A DNA stretch of 64,000 bases from NCBI RefSeq assembly GCF_013371215.1, contig NZ_JABWMH010000003.1:310001-374000 (forward strand), read 5' to 3'. Source of the stretch: Parasphingorhabdus flavimaris (GTDB lineage Bacteria; Pseudomonadota; Alphaproteobacteria; Sphingomonadales; Sphingomonadaceae). The notes under the pieces are model-generated. The model saw only the letters and a program-made list of their open reading frames with translations, was not told the DNA's origin and ran no database searches. Made by a program: the position numbers and the translations under genes. Shown here piece by piece: positions 18,087-24,701 of the stretch. The stretch's first letter is position 1. The number at the start of each line of letters is the position of its first letter.

Positions 18087-18611
18087 ATGGGTAAATACAC
18101 ACGTTTCATCGTCATGATACTGACTTCAACGCTTGCGATGTTCGGGCTGATGTATCTCAACACCTATGCATTCGACCACGTATATTTTAGTGAGACACGC
18201 ACATGGATGGCAATCTACATGGGCGCTGCGATGGCGATTATCATGTTGTTATTTATGCTTGGCATGTATGATGATAAGCGCAAGAATGCGATGATATTGG
18301 GCGGCGCAGTTCTCATATTTGCCGGCTCCTTGTTTCTTGTCCGATCGCAGGATACGGTTTCCGATCAGGCGTGGCAAAAGGCGATGATACCTCATCATAG
18401 CATTGCCATACTGACAAGTGAGCGCGCCAATATTGAAGATAAAAGAGTGCGCGAGCTAGCCGATGGAATTATCAGAGCCCAACGGAGAGAAATCAAAGAA
18501 ATGGAATGGTTGATCAACGATATCAATCAAAATGGCAAGGCAACGACAGATGCAGAAGCCTCGGCGCGCGCCGTCCCAAAATTTGAAGGCGAGCTAAATC
18601 CCGCCGACTAA
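18087..18611 (+). CDS. DUF305-domain membrane protein
   Basis: The 174-residue protein has three membrane segments (about 7-28, 40-60, 68-88) followed by a shortened DUF305 domain (about 92-155). The cues are DQAWQKAMIPHHSIAILTSE and LADGIIRAQRREIKEMEWLI, the two conserved helices with their paired His and Met-Glu signature. DUF305 proteins belong to the ferritin-like family and are common in copper and silver resistance islands. The N-terminal three-TM arrangement is seen in many of these. It is the last gene of the rightward copper operon that begins at 13788 or earlier. Confidence 0.92.
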   Translation: MGKYTRFIVMILTSTLAMFGLMYLNTYAFDHVYFSETRTWMAIYMGAAMAIIMLLFMLGMYDDKRKNAMILGGAVLIFAGSLFLVRSQDTVSDQAWQKAMIPHHSIAILTSERANIEDKRVRELADGIIRAQRREIKEMEWLINDINQNGKATTDAEASARAVPKFEGELNPAD

Positions 18612-18920
18612 CGCTAATGCTCACATCATTACAAACGTCCGAGTAGTTATCTATAAAGCCATTTTTTTCTGATGCCCGTCTGTTAGTTCTGATGTTGGAT
18701 CAATATTGAGAGTTGAGCTGCTGTAGTTGCGAAGATTGAAACTATATGGTTGGAGATGCTAACCGTAGACTAGCAAGCGGTGCCTGCTTCCACTCAACTG
18801 AACATTGGAAGCCGCCATATCGCCAACGGCCCAATAGCAGTCGGTCCGATACGCGCCCATTTGAAGACATTAGCGTCTGGGCTGCCATAACCCGATAGCG
18901 GGCCTAAGGCCGAGCCATAT
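18612..18920. other. Intergenic region between the convergent DUF305 and merR genes
   Basis: No coding frame is convincing here. The part from 18718 to 18817 matches a second copy at 21745-21844 and is listed as a repeat. The stretch 18860-18910 is GC-rich with short inverted bits (GCGTCTGGGC, CCCGATAGCGGG) but no clear terminator with a T-run. Confidence 0.6.
18718..18817 (+). repeat. Left copy of a 100-bp direct repeat bracketing the mer module
   Basis: Aligned without gaps to 21745-21844, about two-thirds of positions agree, and the last 18 bases (GAACATTGGAAGCCGCCA) are identical. Both copies are in the same orientation and lie just outside the mercury genes, one on each side. This could be the trace of a mobile cassette or two members of a dispersed intergenic repeat family. 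Confidence 0.75.
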
Positions 18921-19319
18921 TCAGTGAAACATTGCATCAACGATGGCGCAGTCCGGGACTTCTCCGCCATCGCATTTCTGCGCCATGTCCGACAATGTTT
19001 GCTCCAAACGTTTCAGGTCGGATATTTTCTGTTGAATAGTGGTAATGTGATTGTTGGTTACGGCCAGCACTTCGCCGCACGTATATTCGTTGGAATCGAC
19101 CAGGCCGAGCAGGCCTCTCAGCTCTGCAATTGAAAAACCGAGTTCCCGTGCGCGCAGAATGAAGCGTAACCGCGCCTGATCATCGGACGAATAGACCCGG
19201 TGACCACTGCTCGTGCGATCTACGGCGCGTAACAGCTCGATATTCTCGTAATACCTTATCGTTTCGATGTTACATCCGGCGATTTTCGCCAGTTTTCCGC
19301 GCTTGACAGATGGTTGCAT
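18921..19319 (-). CDS. merR: MerR-family metal regulator, mercury type
   Basis: A 132-residue regulator with an N-terminal winged-helix domain (LAKIAGCNIETIRYYENIEL, then GHRVYSSDDQARLRFILRAR), a dimer helix, and a metal loop. Three Cys fit mercury sensing: one in NEYTCGEVL and the pair in KCDGGEVPDCA. The gene is divergent from merT, with 64 bases between. The shared interval holds a dyad CTGTAG-TTA-CTACAG in a 19-base spacer, the signature of MerR-activated promoters. ATG 19319 has AAGGA upstream. It probably represses and activates the merTP-reductase operon. Confidence 0.92.
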   Translation of the reverse strand: MQPSVKRGKLAKIAGCNIETIRYYENIELLRAVDRTSSGHRVYSSDDQARLRFILRARELGFSIAELRGLLGLVDSNEYTCGEVLAVTNNHITTIQQKISDLKRLEQTLSDMAQKCDGGEVPDCAIVDAMFH

Positions 19320-19328
19320 AAAAAGTCC

Positions 19329-19359
19329 TTGTTCCTGTAGTTACTACAGAGAGTATAGT
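19329..19359 (+). promoter_or_regulatory. MerR-activated promoter of the mer operon
   Basis: A -35 like TTGTTC (19329-19334) and a -10 like TATAGT (19354-19359) are separated by exactly 19 bases. The spacer contains the dyad CTGTAG (19335-19340) and CTACAG (19344-19349). The long spacer with a central dyad is the hallmark of promoters that MerR proteins unwind on metal binding. It points toward merT and lies just upstream of merR on the other strand. Confidence 0.88.
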
Positions 19360-19383
19360 CGTCTCCATCGAAGATCAATCGCA

Positions 19384-19782
19384 ATGAAAGAGTATATTTT
19401 GCCAGGGACTATCCAGACAGAAATGCCTGCTCCATCACCGGACAAACGCAGTTGGTGGGCTGTTGGCGGCATCTCCGGGGCTATATTGGCATCGTCCTGC
19501 TGCATCGCACCACTCGTCCTTGTAACACTTGGAGTTAGCGGAGCGTGGATCGGAAATCTAACTGCGCTCGAACCCTATAAGTGGTATTTTGTGTCAGTGA
19601 CCCTCGGGTTTCTGGCTGCGGGTTTTTGGCATGTCTATTTTCGGACAAAACCTGCCTGTGAAGAAGGCTCATATTGTGCCCGACCACAATCCACCATCGT
19701 CACGAAAACCGCTCTCTGGGTGGGAACATTGCTCATCGCTCTATCCATCACAATCGATTGGTGGGCACCGTATTTTTATTAG
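19384..19782 (+). CDS. merT: Mercuric transport protein MerT
   Basis: Inner-membrane Hg(II) importer. From ATG 19384 the product has 132 residues with three membrane segments (about 23-42, 62-82, 109-126). The key Cys pair is in ILASSCCIAPLVLVTLG in the first segment, and a second Cys pair is in the loop (KPACEEGSYC) as in MerT. The upstream ORF extension has no ribosome binding site. It is the first gene of the mer operon and precedes merP by ten bases. Delivered Hg(II) would pass to the reductase-like protein encoded downstream. Confidence 0.93.
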   Translation: MKEYILPGTIQTEMPAPSPDKRSWWAVGGISGAILASSCCIAPLVLVTLGVSGAWIGNLTALEPYKWYFVSVTLGFLAAGFWHVYFRTKPACEEGSYCARPQSTIVTKTALWVGTLLIALSITIDWWAPYFY

Positions 19783-19792
19783 GAGAAAGATT

Positions 19793-20146
19793 ATGAAACC
19801 TGCTTACATCATTTTTACAGTCGTTGTCGCTCTTGGAGCAGGCGGACTGGGAGCGGTGGCATTGTTGCCGACGTCCGGTGCTCAAGCCGTTGCAGAAGCG
19901 GCATCTCAGAATGCCCCAAAAACTGAAACATTCGATATCGAAAAAATGACCTGCGCCGCCTGTCCGATTACAGTCAAGAAGGCGATGGGCAAGGTCAGCG
20001 GCGTGTCTTCTGTCGATGTCGATTTTCAGGCAAAAACCGCAACAGTGACCTTTGATCCCAAACTGGCAAATGCATCCGCAATTGCTTCTGCATCGACCAA
20101 CGCCGGTTATCCAGCCAGCATAGTGGCTGATGGAGCGGATCGCTGA
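19793..20146 (+). CDS. merP: Periplasmic mercury-binding protein MerP
   Basis: Start ATG 19793 is fixed by AGGAGAAAG. The 117-residue product has a signal peptide (YIIFTVVVALGAGGLGAVAL) and an HMA domain (about 42-112) with the metal site KMTCAACPITVKKAM, the usual GMTCxxC form. It would bind Hg(II) in the periplasm and pass it to MerT. The stop codon TGA overlaps the next start (TGATG) by one base, which couples it to the GDCCVxC protein. Confidence 0.93.
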   Translation: MKPAYIIFTVVVALGAGGLGAVALLPTSGAQAVAEAASQNAPKTETFDIEKMTCAACPITVKKAMGKVSGVSSVDVDFQAKTATVTFDPKLANASAIASASTNAGYPASIVADGADR

Positions 20147-20364
20147 TGCAGCCTCAATCCAGATTGACCTGCCCTGATTGCGGGCATCAGGAAACCGAGA
20201 CCATGCCGACCGATGCCTGTCAGTTCTTCTATGACTGCAAGGGGTGCAAGATTGTTTTGCGACCCAATGCGGGCGATTGCTGTGTCTACTGCTCCTTTGG
20301 CACCGTTCCGTGTCCGCCCATTCAGGAGGCTCAGGCATCTGGCGCAATCGCGTCCTGTTGCTGA
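20146..20364 (+). CDS. GDCCVxC-domain Cys-rich protein of the mer operon
   Basis: A 72-residue Cys-rich protein with the signature AGDCCVYCSFGTVPCPP, as in the GDCCVxC family often found in mer operons. Some family members have selenocysteine at one position; here all are Cys codons. A zinc-ribbon-like pair of CxxC motifs is also seen (LTCPDCGHQE and YDCKGCKIVL) and the chain ends in CC. The function is not known; mercury binding or delivery is the likely role. It is tightly coupled to merP (TGATG) and is followed 16 bases later by the flavin oxidoreductase gene. Confidence 0.85.
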   Translation: MQPQSRLTCPDCGHQETETMPTDACQFFYDCKGCKIVLRPNAGDCCVYCSFGTVPCPPIQEAQASGAIASCC

Positions 20365-20379
20365 GATTGAGGGATTCAA

Positions 20380-21738
20380 ATGGAAACACAAAAATTCGAT
20401 CTTGTTGTTCTGGGCGTCGGCATGGCGGCCGTCACCGCGGCTAACAAATGTGCGTCAGCTGGCTGGTCAGTCGCAGTCGTGGACGAGCTACCCTATGGCG
20501 GCACATGTGCCCTTAGAGGATGCGACCCCAAAAAGATGTTGAGGCGCGGCGCCGAAATATTCGACGCTGCTTCCTTGATGAAGGGCAAGGGCATAGAGCC
20601 CGGCAGCCTGGCTATCAACTGGTCGGACCTGATGGCGTTCAAGCGGACATTCACGGAAAAAATGCCGCCAAAAATAGAATCTGGACTCGATGTGAACGGT
20701 GTCACCACGTTGCACGGCAGCGCAAAATTTATCGGCAAAAATAAAATCGAGATTAGCGGTAATACGCTGCTGGAAGCGAAGAAGGTGCTGATTGCTACAG
20801 GTGCAAAGCCCCGAAAAATTGATTTGCCTGGGGCGCAGTATCTCATTGATAGCACAGAGTTTCTGGAACTGGAGAGCCTCCCGAAAAAGATCTTGTTTGT
20901 CGGTGGCGGGTTCATCTCCTTCGAGTTCGCTCATATCGCGGCGCGCGCGGGCAGCGACATTCAGATCATTGATCGCGGCGAGCGTGCGCTCAAGGGATTT
21001 GATCCCGATCTTGTCGATAAATTGCTGGAGCGAAGCAAAGAGGCAGGAATCGAGGTGGTTCAGAAGACCAGTCTCGTCTCCATCGCCCAAGAAGGTAGCG
21101 GCTATTCGGCTACCCTTGATGTCGACGGCAACACGCAAAAATATTCGGTTGATCTGATCGTGCATGGCGCGGGGCGCGTTCCTGCGATCGACTATCTCGA
21201 TCTGGACAAGGCGGGCGTCGATTCCAGCGCCCACGGCGTCAAAGTGAATGAATTTCTGCAAAGCATCTCCAATCCGTCAATTTATGCAGCGGGTGATGCG
21301 GCGGACACCAAAGGTGCACCGCTCACGCCGGTGGCCGTGTTTGAAGGCAAGGTGGCTGCGTCAAATATGCTGAAAGGCAATCATGCCAAACCGGACTATA
21401 AAGGCGTTCCCACAGTGGTATTTACGATACCCGAACTGGCGCGCGTGGGCATGCTGGAAGAAGAAGCAAAAGCGGCCGGTTACAAGCTGCGCATCGCGAC
21501 AAACGATACAAGCGGCTGGTATTCCAATCTTCGGGTGGGGGAGACCTGCGCTGCAACCAAAGTCATCATCGACGATGAAACCGACAAGATATTGGGCGCG
21601 CATTTGCTGGGGCCGGAATATGCCGAAATCATCAATTTCTTCAGTCTGGCGATGCGGCTTGATTTGACCACCAGCGACCTGAAAAAAATGGTGAGCGCCT
21701 ATCCATCGGTTGGTTCCGATATTGGCTCGATGTTGTGA
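20380..21738 (+). CDS. MerA-like FAD/NAD(P) disulfide oxidoreductase lacking MerA C-terminal Cys
   Basis: A 452-residue pyridine nucleotide-disulfide oxidoreductase. FAD binding is at VVLGVGMAAVTAANKC, the redox Cys pair is in GGTCALRGCDPKKML (CxxxxC), the NAD(P) fold is at ILFVGGGFISFEFAHIA, and a second FAD motif is IYAAGDAADTKG. The last residues read AYPSVGSDIGSML. True MerA ends with a vicinal Cys pair that takes Hg(II), which is absent here, and the HPT-E catalytic site of dihydrolipoyl and glutathione reductases is also replaced (AYPS). No N-terminal HMA domain is present. The position in the operon suggests mercury or thiol metabolism; the real substrate is unclear. Confidence 0.88.
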   Translation: METQKFDLVVLGVGMAAVTAANKCASAGWSVAVVDELPYGGTCALRGCDPKKMLRRGAEIFDAASLMKGKGIEPGSLAINWSDLMAFKRTFTEKMPPKIESGLDVNGVTTLHGSAKFIGKNKIEISGNTLLEAKKVLIATGAKPRKIDLPGAQYLIDSTEFLELESLPKKILFVGGGFISFEFAHIAARAGSDIQIIDRGERALKGFDPDLVDKLLERSKEAGIEVVQKTSLVSIAQEGSGYSATLDVDGNTQKYSVDLIVHGAGRVPAIDYLDLDKAGVDSSAHGVKVNEFLQSISNPSIYAAGDAADTKGAPLTPVAVFEGKVAASNMLKGNHAKPDYKGVPTVVFTIPELARVGMLEEEAKAAGYKLRIATNDTSGWYSNLRVGETCAATKVIIDDETDKILGAHLLGPEYAEIINFFSLAMRLDLTTSDLKKMVSAYPSVGSDIGSML

Positions 21739-21744
21739 GGTAAA

Positions 21745-21844
21745 CTGCTATAACTTTGAAGATCGAAATTAAATCGTTGGAGGTCGTTAAAGTGAACAAA
21801 CCGATGACCTCTGCTTTCGCACAACCGAACATTGGAAGCCGCCA
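21745..21844 (+). repeat. Right copy of the 100-bp direct repeat bracketing the mer module
   Basis: This copy starts seven bases after the oxidoreductase stop codon and ends with the same 18 bases (GAACATTGGAAGCCGCCA) as the left copy. The remaining interval up to 21984 (end of the convergent mntP gene) has no gene I can support. Confidence 0.75.
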
Positions 21845-21984
21845 GTCTGAAATGCGTCCAGTTGTTGTCGTTCCCGCGATCTGTTCTCGATACTGAAAGC
21901 TGAATTTCAGCGTATCAAACTTGCAGTCGCAGCCAAGATACACTGAAAATATAATCTCAGATCAATTGGCTTTATCCAAGGTAG

Positions 21985-22533
21985 CTAGTGTTCGACGAAG
22001 ATTTTGATTCCCAGGCCAATGAGAATGACGCCTCCTGCGACTTCGGCATGTCTCCCGATGCGCGAGCTTGCCATTCCGCCGATCATCACGCCCAAGCTGG
22101 AAAGCAAAGCTGTAACTGTCCCAATAATAACACAGGCCAGTAAAACCGGAAGGCCAAGAGCAGGCAGCATGATGCCGGCAGCAAAGGCGTCTATGCTCGT
22201 TGCTATCGCAGCCGTTCCCAGCGCCCAGCCTGAGAGACTGGACACCGCATCTCTTTCGTTCCTGCCCAGCGCTTCCCAAAGCATTTTTAACCCTAAACCG
22301 CTGAGCAGAATGAGAGCAATCCAGTGATCATAAGCGCTGATCTCCGAAACAAAAGCTATTCCAAGGGCCCATCCCAGAAATGGCATGATGCCCTGCGCTA
22401 CGCCAAATGCCATTCCCGTTCGAGTGGCGTGAAACATGGAATTATGTCCTGCAGCCCCTTGAGCAACCGCCACCGCAAAGGCGTCCATCGCCAAGCCCAC
22501 AGCAAGAGCTACAATGAGAAACAGGTTTTCCAT
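21985..22533 (-). CDS. mntP: Manganese efflux pump MntP
   Basis: Inner-membrane Mn(II) exporter of 182 residues with six membrane segments. The two internal repeats each carry the family's acidic motif: LAMDAFAVAVAQGAAG in the first and TSIDAFAAGIMLPALG in the fourth segment, with Asp in place to bind Mn. The C-terminus GGVILIGLGIKIFVEH is typical. Spacing of 21 bases from the end of the dmeF reading frame upstream suggests it belongs to the dmeR-dmeF transcript. No Mn riboswitch (yybP-ykoY) is visible upstream. Confidence 0.95.
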   Translation of the reverse strand: MENLFLIVALAVGLAMDAFAVAVAQGAAGHNSMFHATRTGMAFGVAQGIMPFLGWALGIAFVSEISAYDHWIALILLSGLGLKMLWEALGRNERDAVSSLSGWALGTAAIATSIDAFAAGIMLPALGLPVLLACVIIGTVTALLSSLGVMIGGMASSRIGRHAEVAGGVILIGLGIKIFVEH

Positions 22534-22554
22534 TTAATGCGCTTTCCCAGCCGT

Positions 22555-23514
22555 CTAAGCTGGATTCACTTCCACGGTGATATGAGAAAGCCCCACGGTT
22601 TCGGCCAGTCTCTCGCGATAAACAGCGGGGGCTGTATCACTTTCCGTAATGACTGCTACAATAGCGGCATGGTGTCCTGGACCCAGTTGTCAGACATGCA
22701 GGTCGGAGATTTTGTCTCCAGCTTCCTCGATGATCGAGCGGATTTTTGCTGAGACTGGGTCGCCCGCTTTTCTGTAATCCAGCATCGTTGAGCCGGTATC
22801 GCGCATCAAACCCCATGACCAGCGCGCAATGACAAGCGAACCGACGATACCCATGAGCGGGTCAAGCCATATCCATCCGTAGATGCTGCCGGCTATCAGC
22901 GCAATTATTGCCAATACCGATGTTAGAGCATCAGCCAGCACATGGAGATAAGCAGCGCGCAGATTTTGGTCCCGGCCATGGTGTTCAGCATGATGGTCGT
23001 GATCGTGGCTATGATCGTGATGATGGCTGTCCCCATGATGATGATCATGATCGTCGCGGAGAAACCAAGCACTGACCAGATTCACAATTAGGCCAATGAT
23101 GGCCACGAAGATTGCCTGGGGGAAGCTGATCGGGATCGGATTTGCCAGTCTGACGACACTTTCCCATCCTATCAGTAGCGCAACCAACGCCAGAACAATT
23201 GCGCTGGCGAAAGCTGCAAGGTCCCCCACCTTGCCGGTGCCGAATGTGAAGCGGGGGTTCTTGGCATTGCGGCGTGCATATAGATAGGCGAGCGCAGCGA
23301 TCAGCATCGCAGCGGCGTGCGTGGACATATGCCAGCCATCGGCGACCAGCGCCATCGAACCGTAAATTGTCCCGGCTGCAATCTCGACAACCATCATCAC
23401 GCTGGTCAGGGCAATAACGAACCAGGTCCGGCGTTCGTTCCGTTCGTGATTTTGGCCTAAAAATACGTGATCATGTTCGTGTCCGGCTTGAGTTGCAGCT
23501 TCGGAGGTTATCAT
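22555..23514 (-). pseudogene. dmeF: DmeF-type CDF metal exporter, interrupted by an in-frame TGA
   Basis: Co/Ni/Zn proton antiporter of the CDF family. The frame opens at 23514 and gives a normal protein: the metal site in LVADGWHMSTHAAAML, a long His loop between segments (HDHHHGDSHHHDHSHDHDHH) and LHVLADALTSVLAI. It then meets TGA at 22692-22690. The same frame continues for 44 more residues to a TAG at 22557-22555, reading QLGPGHHAAIVAVITESD and ending HITVEVNPA. This is the ordinary C-terminal domain. The TGA stands where the conserved Trp of DLHVWQLGPGH is expected, so TGG became TGA. The truncated 274-residue protein keeps all membrane segments but loses most of the cytoplasmic domain. 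Confidence 0.88.
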
Positions 23515-23786
23515 TTCAAATATGTCCGGATAACCTGGATCAGATCTGTCGCGCCTTGAGCGCGCGCTTCATCAGTGTCCGTTTCAGGATTGGAGACATG
23601 TTCGCGGACATGATCCTCAATCAATTCCACGGTAAGCCCATTTACGGCTCCTCGAACCGAGGCGACAAGATTGAGTATCTCACCGCAAGGAGCCTTGTTT
23701 TCCAAAGCCCGCTCAATGGCTTCTAGTTGCCCTTTAAGGCGGCTGACGCGCGCCAGAAGCTTTTTATCATCCGATGTATGTGACAT
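23511..23786 (-). CDS. dmeR: DmeR/RcnR-type metal-sensing repressor
   Basis: A 91-residue repressor of the CsoR/RcnR family. RcnR/DmeR-type Ni/Co ligands are present: His3 (MSHTSD), the Cys in NKAPCGEIL, and the His pair in IEDHVREHV. The CsoR Cu(I) pattern is absent. The stop overlaps the dmeF start by four bases (ATGA), so sensor and exporter are co-translated, as in dmeRF operons of alphaproteobacteria. A G-tract dyad lies immediately upstream of its ATG, so it probably represses its own operon. No Shine-Dalgarno is seen ahead of ATG 23786, which suggests a leaderless message. Confidence 0.9.
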   Translation of the reverse strand: MSHTSDDKKLLARVSRLKGQLEAIERALENKAPCGEILNLVASVRGAVNGLTVELIEDHVREHVSNPETDTDEARAQGATDLIQVIRTYLK

Positions 23787-23789
23787 AGC

Positions 23790-23806
23790 ATAGGGGGCTA
23801 CCCTAT
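23790..23806. promoter_or_regulatory. DmeR/RcnR-type operator ATAGGG-GGCTA-CCCTAT
   Basis: Perfect six-base arms flank a five-base centre, and the left arm continues into a five-G run. The site begins four bases upstream of the dmeR ATG on the opposite strand. On the minus strand TATAGGGT could serve as a -10 element, so the operator would cover the promoter and transcription would start near the ATG. Confidence 0.75.
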
Positions 23807-23906
23807 ATTCTGAATTTTGTAAAGGACCTGTTGAATCGCAATAGATTATGTCCCCCGTCAGCGATTGATTGAGTGTTCATCGCGTTGGCTTGGCGTGGCA
23901 GTGGTT

Positions 23907-24575
23907 TTAGATGTATTGCGCATCTGTTCTACTATTTTTCAATAGCCACAAACAGCACCAACTGAGCCCAAAAATCCAACCGCCCAGCACATCGCTTGGC
24001 CAATGGACGCCCAAGGCAATCCTCGACGTGCCGATCAAGACAGCCAATAATAGCGCACCACAAATCAGGGAAAAACGTGCATATCGGCCTGGCACGAGTT
24101 TAAATAGCGCCAGTGCGGTAAGGATATAGGCGATAGTCGAGTTCGCGGCATGGCCGCTTGGAAAACTCGCTGAATTGGGAACAGAAAGATATTCTACAAT
24201 CGCAGGTCGCGGCCTGCCGAAAAAATCTTTTAATAAGGATACTGCCCAAAATCCACTGAGAGACAAAGCGGGCAACAAGAATGCATTGAAATAGGCTTTT
24301 TTGGCGATCAGAAAGAATGATACGGCAAATATGACCAGAAGCAGGAAGGTTGAATCTCCCAAAAAGGTGATATTGCGGACAAATTGGAGCAGCCAGTCCG
24401 GGCCCATCAGTATATCCGAATTTCTCGGCGATCGAAAAGCAAGCAAAAGGGTTCTATCTATTGCATCTAAATGACCTTTCGCCACCTTCGACCAGAATAC
24501 CAAGAAAATTCCGGCTAGAATGAATGATGGTATCAATTCGAAACCGCGCTGAAATATCTTTAGACGAACGCTCAT
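23907..24575 (-). CDS. PAP2-family membrane phosphatase
   Basis: A 222-residue integral membrane protein with about six membrane segments. The three PAP2 catalytic motifs are present: KDFFGRPRP, SFPSGHAAN and SRIALGVHWPSDVLGGW, giving the Lys-Arg-Pro, Ser-Gly-His and Arg-His-Asp residues of the acid phosphatase site. It would dephosphorylate a lipid phosphate such as undecaprenyl diphosphate or phosphatidic acid; the substrate cannot be told from sequence. It is the last gene of the leftward czc operon (126 bases after the P-type ATPase). Confidence 0.9.
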   Translation of the reverse strand: MSVRLKIFQRGFELIPSFILAGIFLVFWSKVAKGHLDAIDRTLLLAFRSPRNSDILMGPDWLLQFVRNITFLGDSTFLLLVIFAVSFFLIAKKAYFNAFLLPALSLSGFWAVSLLKDFFGRPRPAIVEYLSVPNSASFPSGHAANSTIAYILTALALFKLVPGRYARFSLICGALLLAVLIGTSRIALGVHWPSDVLGGWIFGLSWCCLWLLKNSRTDAQYI

Positions 24576-24701
24576 ATCTTCACTCGTTTTTTGCGTTTTG
24601 GGTCAACCCTGCTTGATTGCATTAAACTCGGCTCAAATCTGATATTCAACAGGCTCTCGCTCTTCCATCCATGAGCACGACCGGCATGATGGCCGCACCG
24701 A

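Noticed and set aside
18718-18817. Integron attC-like site
   Set aside because: GTTGGAG and TAAC-like bits exist, but the paired core sites of attC are not met, so only a direct repeat is claimed.
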